This document shows positions 4,600-5,845 of a stretch of 5,845 nucleotides of DNA, in pieces. Both the position numbers and the translations under genes were made by a program. The notes beneath the pieces are model-generated. The model saw only the letters and a program-made list of their open reading frames with translations. It did no database searches and was not told the origin of the DNA. Origin of the DNA: an uncultured Bermanella sp. (GTDB lineage: Bacteria > Pseudomonadota > Gammaproteobacteria > Pseudomonadales > Oceanobacteraceae); the NCBI GenBank assembly GCA_913054445.1, contig CAJXIK010000131.1, positions 1 through 5,845 of the forward strand, read 5' to 3'. Numbering within the stretch: the stretch's first letter is position 1; each line of letters starts with the position of its first letter.

Positions 4600-5706
4600 A
4601 TGACACCATTAGAGCTTTATCAAAAAGACTTACAACGGGATGATTTTTCCTACGATGCCGACCAAGAAAAGGCCGTCATGCACCTGCAACGCCTCTATGA
4701 TGAGCTGGTGGCGGCCCACAATATCAATCAGCAGCGCTCCGGCCTGAAAAAGCTCTTCTTCCGTGGCAATAAGAAAAAAGAACCCATTCAAGGCATCTAT
4801 TTTTGGGGTGGCGTGGGCCGTGGCAAGACTTACCTAGTGGATACCTTCTACGATGCCTTGCCCTTCGAGCGTAAGATGCGCACCCACTTTCACCGTTTTA
4901 TGCAGCTCGTCCATAAGGATCTCAATGCACTGTCCGGGCAAAAAAACCCATTGACCATCATTGCCGACAAGATCGCACGAGAAAACATGGTGATCTGTTT
5001 CGATGAGTTTTTCGTGGTGGATATAGGGGATGCCATGATTTTAGGGGGGCTAATGCAAGAGTTGTTCGCCCGTGGTGTGACCCTAGTCAGCACCTCTAAC
5101 ATCATTCCCGATGGCTTGTACGAGAACGGCTTACAGCGTGACCGCTTCCTGCCTGCCATCAAGGCATTAAACCAATATACCGATGTGGTGAATGTAGACA
5201 GTGGGGTGGATTATCGATTACGCACCCTAGAGCAGGCCGAGTTGTATCACTTTCCACTGGACGACAGCGCTCAGGCGAGCCTCAAGAAAAGCTTTAATAG
5301 CCTAGTGCCCGATGCTAATCACATCGAAGAAAATACCAGTGTCGAGGTGTTAGGGCGTGAGATTCCTGCGCTCGCCGTCTGTGACGATATCGCCTGGTTT
5401 GACTTTTACGACCTGTGCGATGGCCCTCGCTCACAAAATGACTACATCGAGTTAGGTTGTCTATTCCATGCCGTGCTTATTAGTAATGTCCCGGTTATGG
5501 GCACTAAGAACGATGACCTAGCGCGGCGCTTCATTAACCTCATTGATGAGTTTTATGACCGTGGAGTGAAGGTGATTATGTCCGCCGCTAGCGATATTCC
5601 TAATATTTACGGCAGCGGTCGCTTGGAGTTTGAATTTCAACGCACCACCTCACGCATGTTAGAAATGCAGAGTCATGAGTATTTGGCCCGTGAGCATAAA
5701 CTTTAA
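4600..5706 (+). CDS. zapE: Cell division protein ZapE (AFG1-like ATPase)
   Basis: ZapE is a cytoplasmic P-loop ATPase of the AFG1/LACE1 family that joins the divisome during constriction and affects Z-ring stability in an ATP-dependent way, with a role noted under low oxygen and heat in E. coli. The protein is 368 residues from ATG 4600 (E. coli about 375). It shows Walker A GGVGRGKT (70-77), Walker B VICFDEF (131-137, Asp135 and Glu136), a sensor-like STSN (164-167), the conserved GLQRDRFLPAI (178-188) and the C-terminal FQRTTSRMLEMQSHEYL (346-362). The reading frame is open back to a TTG at 4582, but ATG 4600 gives the family N-terminus MTPLELYQ, so it is preferred although its Shine-Dalgarno (GAAG, four bases away) is weak. 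It is downstream of the hydrolase on the same strand. zapG, another division factor, lies just beyond the hydrolase in the opposite direction. Confidence 0.95.
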   Translation: MTPLELYQKDLQRDDFSYDADQEKAVMHLQRLYDELVAAHNINQQRSGLKKLFFRGNKKKEPIQGIYFWGGVGRGKTYLVDTFYDALPFERKMRTHFHRFMQLVHKDLNALSGQKNPLTIIADKIARENMVICFDEFFVVDIGDAMILGGLMQELFARGVTLVSTSNIIPDGLYENGLQRDRFLPAIKALNQYTDVVNVDSGVDYRLRTLEQAELYHFPLDDSAQASLKKSFNSLVPDANHIEENTSVEVLGREIPALAVCDDIAWFDFYDLCDGPRSQNDYIELGCLFHAVLISNVPVMGTKNDDLARRFINLIDEFYDRGVKVIMSAASDIPNIYGSGRLEFEFQRTTSRMLEMQSHEYLAREHKL

Positions 5707-5805
5707 AGTGTGTCGGTGAGAGGTTGTGGGGTAGCAGCAGTGTCGGGGTTGGCACTGTTTCTATGGCGTGAGTTTACGTTAAAGTGGGTTACTTTGTGTA
5801 CCCGT

Positions 5806-5838
5806 CAGCTCAGAGGTTTAGTGCCTCTATTTGAGCTG
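5806..5838 (+). other. Strong hairpin downstream of zapE
   Basis: CAGCTCA (5806-5812) pairs with TGAGCTG (5832-5838), and just inside it GAGG (5813-5816) pairs with CCTC (5824-5827). This gives 11 bp with a 7-nt loop TTTAGTG and a 4-nt bulge on the 3' side. It lies 100 nt after the zapE stop. No T-run follows in the seven remaining bases, so it is not a clear terminator. It could be part of the leader of the next gene; in many gammaproteobacteria rplM-rpsI lie next to zapE, but nothing here proves that. Confidence 0.45.
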
Positions 5839-5845
5839 CTCGGTT

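Noticed and set aside
4890..5162. Open frame of 90 codons on the minus strand inside zapE
   Set aside because: It is antisense to the Walker B and sensor region of ZapE and has no independent support.

Overview
The window looks like a piece of chromosome from a marine-type gammaproteobacterium. The closest protein resemblances I recall are Cellvibrionales/Spongiibacteraceae and, more distantly, pseudomonads. This rests on remembered family sequences and gene order, not on a search. The genes are core housekeeping genes, and no phage, plasmid or defence system is visible.

Layout. Positions 1-366 hold no gene. The first ~55 nt carry two short hairpins with the same TCCC loop, and about 175-200 is a REP-like element (GTAG head plus a perfect GGCCAC/GTGGCC stem). 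Both look like dispersed repeats. A 75-residue TIGR02647-family protein follows at 367-594 (+). It converges on the sulfate-activation operon cysD-cysN (3218 down to 667, minus strand), which ends in a clear intrinsic terminator at 616-649. Upstream of cysD a 139-nt gap carries a plausible sigma70 promoter with an inverted-repeat array over its -35 box. Next come zapG (yhcB/DUF1043, minus), a divergent COG2945 alpha/beta hydrolase (plus) and zapE (plus). The final 139 nt contain one strong hairpin and no identifiable gene.

How the genes fit together. CysD and CysN form the GTP-driven ATP sulfurylase that turns sulfate and ATP into adenosine-5'-phosphosulfate, the first step of assimilatory sulfate reduction. 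ZapG (membrane-anchored) and ZapE (a cytoplasmic AFG1-like ATPase) are envelope/cell-division factors. They lie close together in many gammaproteobacteria, usually near rplM-rpsI, so ribosomal protein genes may begin just beyond the right edge. From memory, pseudomonads have the same cysN-cysD / DUF1043 / hydrolase / trpS / zapE order; here trpS is absent.

The most notable observation is the C-terminus of CysN. After a normal three-domain GTPase there are about 95 extra residues that align by eye with the APS kinase (CysC) half of CysNC fusion proteins. The Walker A loop is destroyed and the middle of the kinase is gone, so it looks like a fossil or repurposed pseudo-kinase tail. Two start codons probably differ from the longest-ORF starts: the hydrolase probably begins at TTG 3858 and zapE at ATG 4600.
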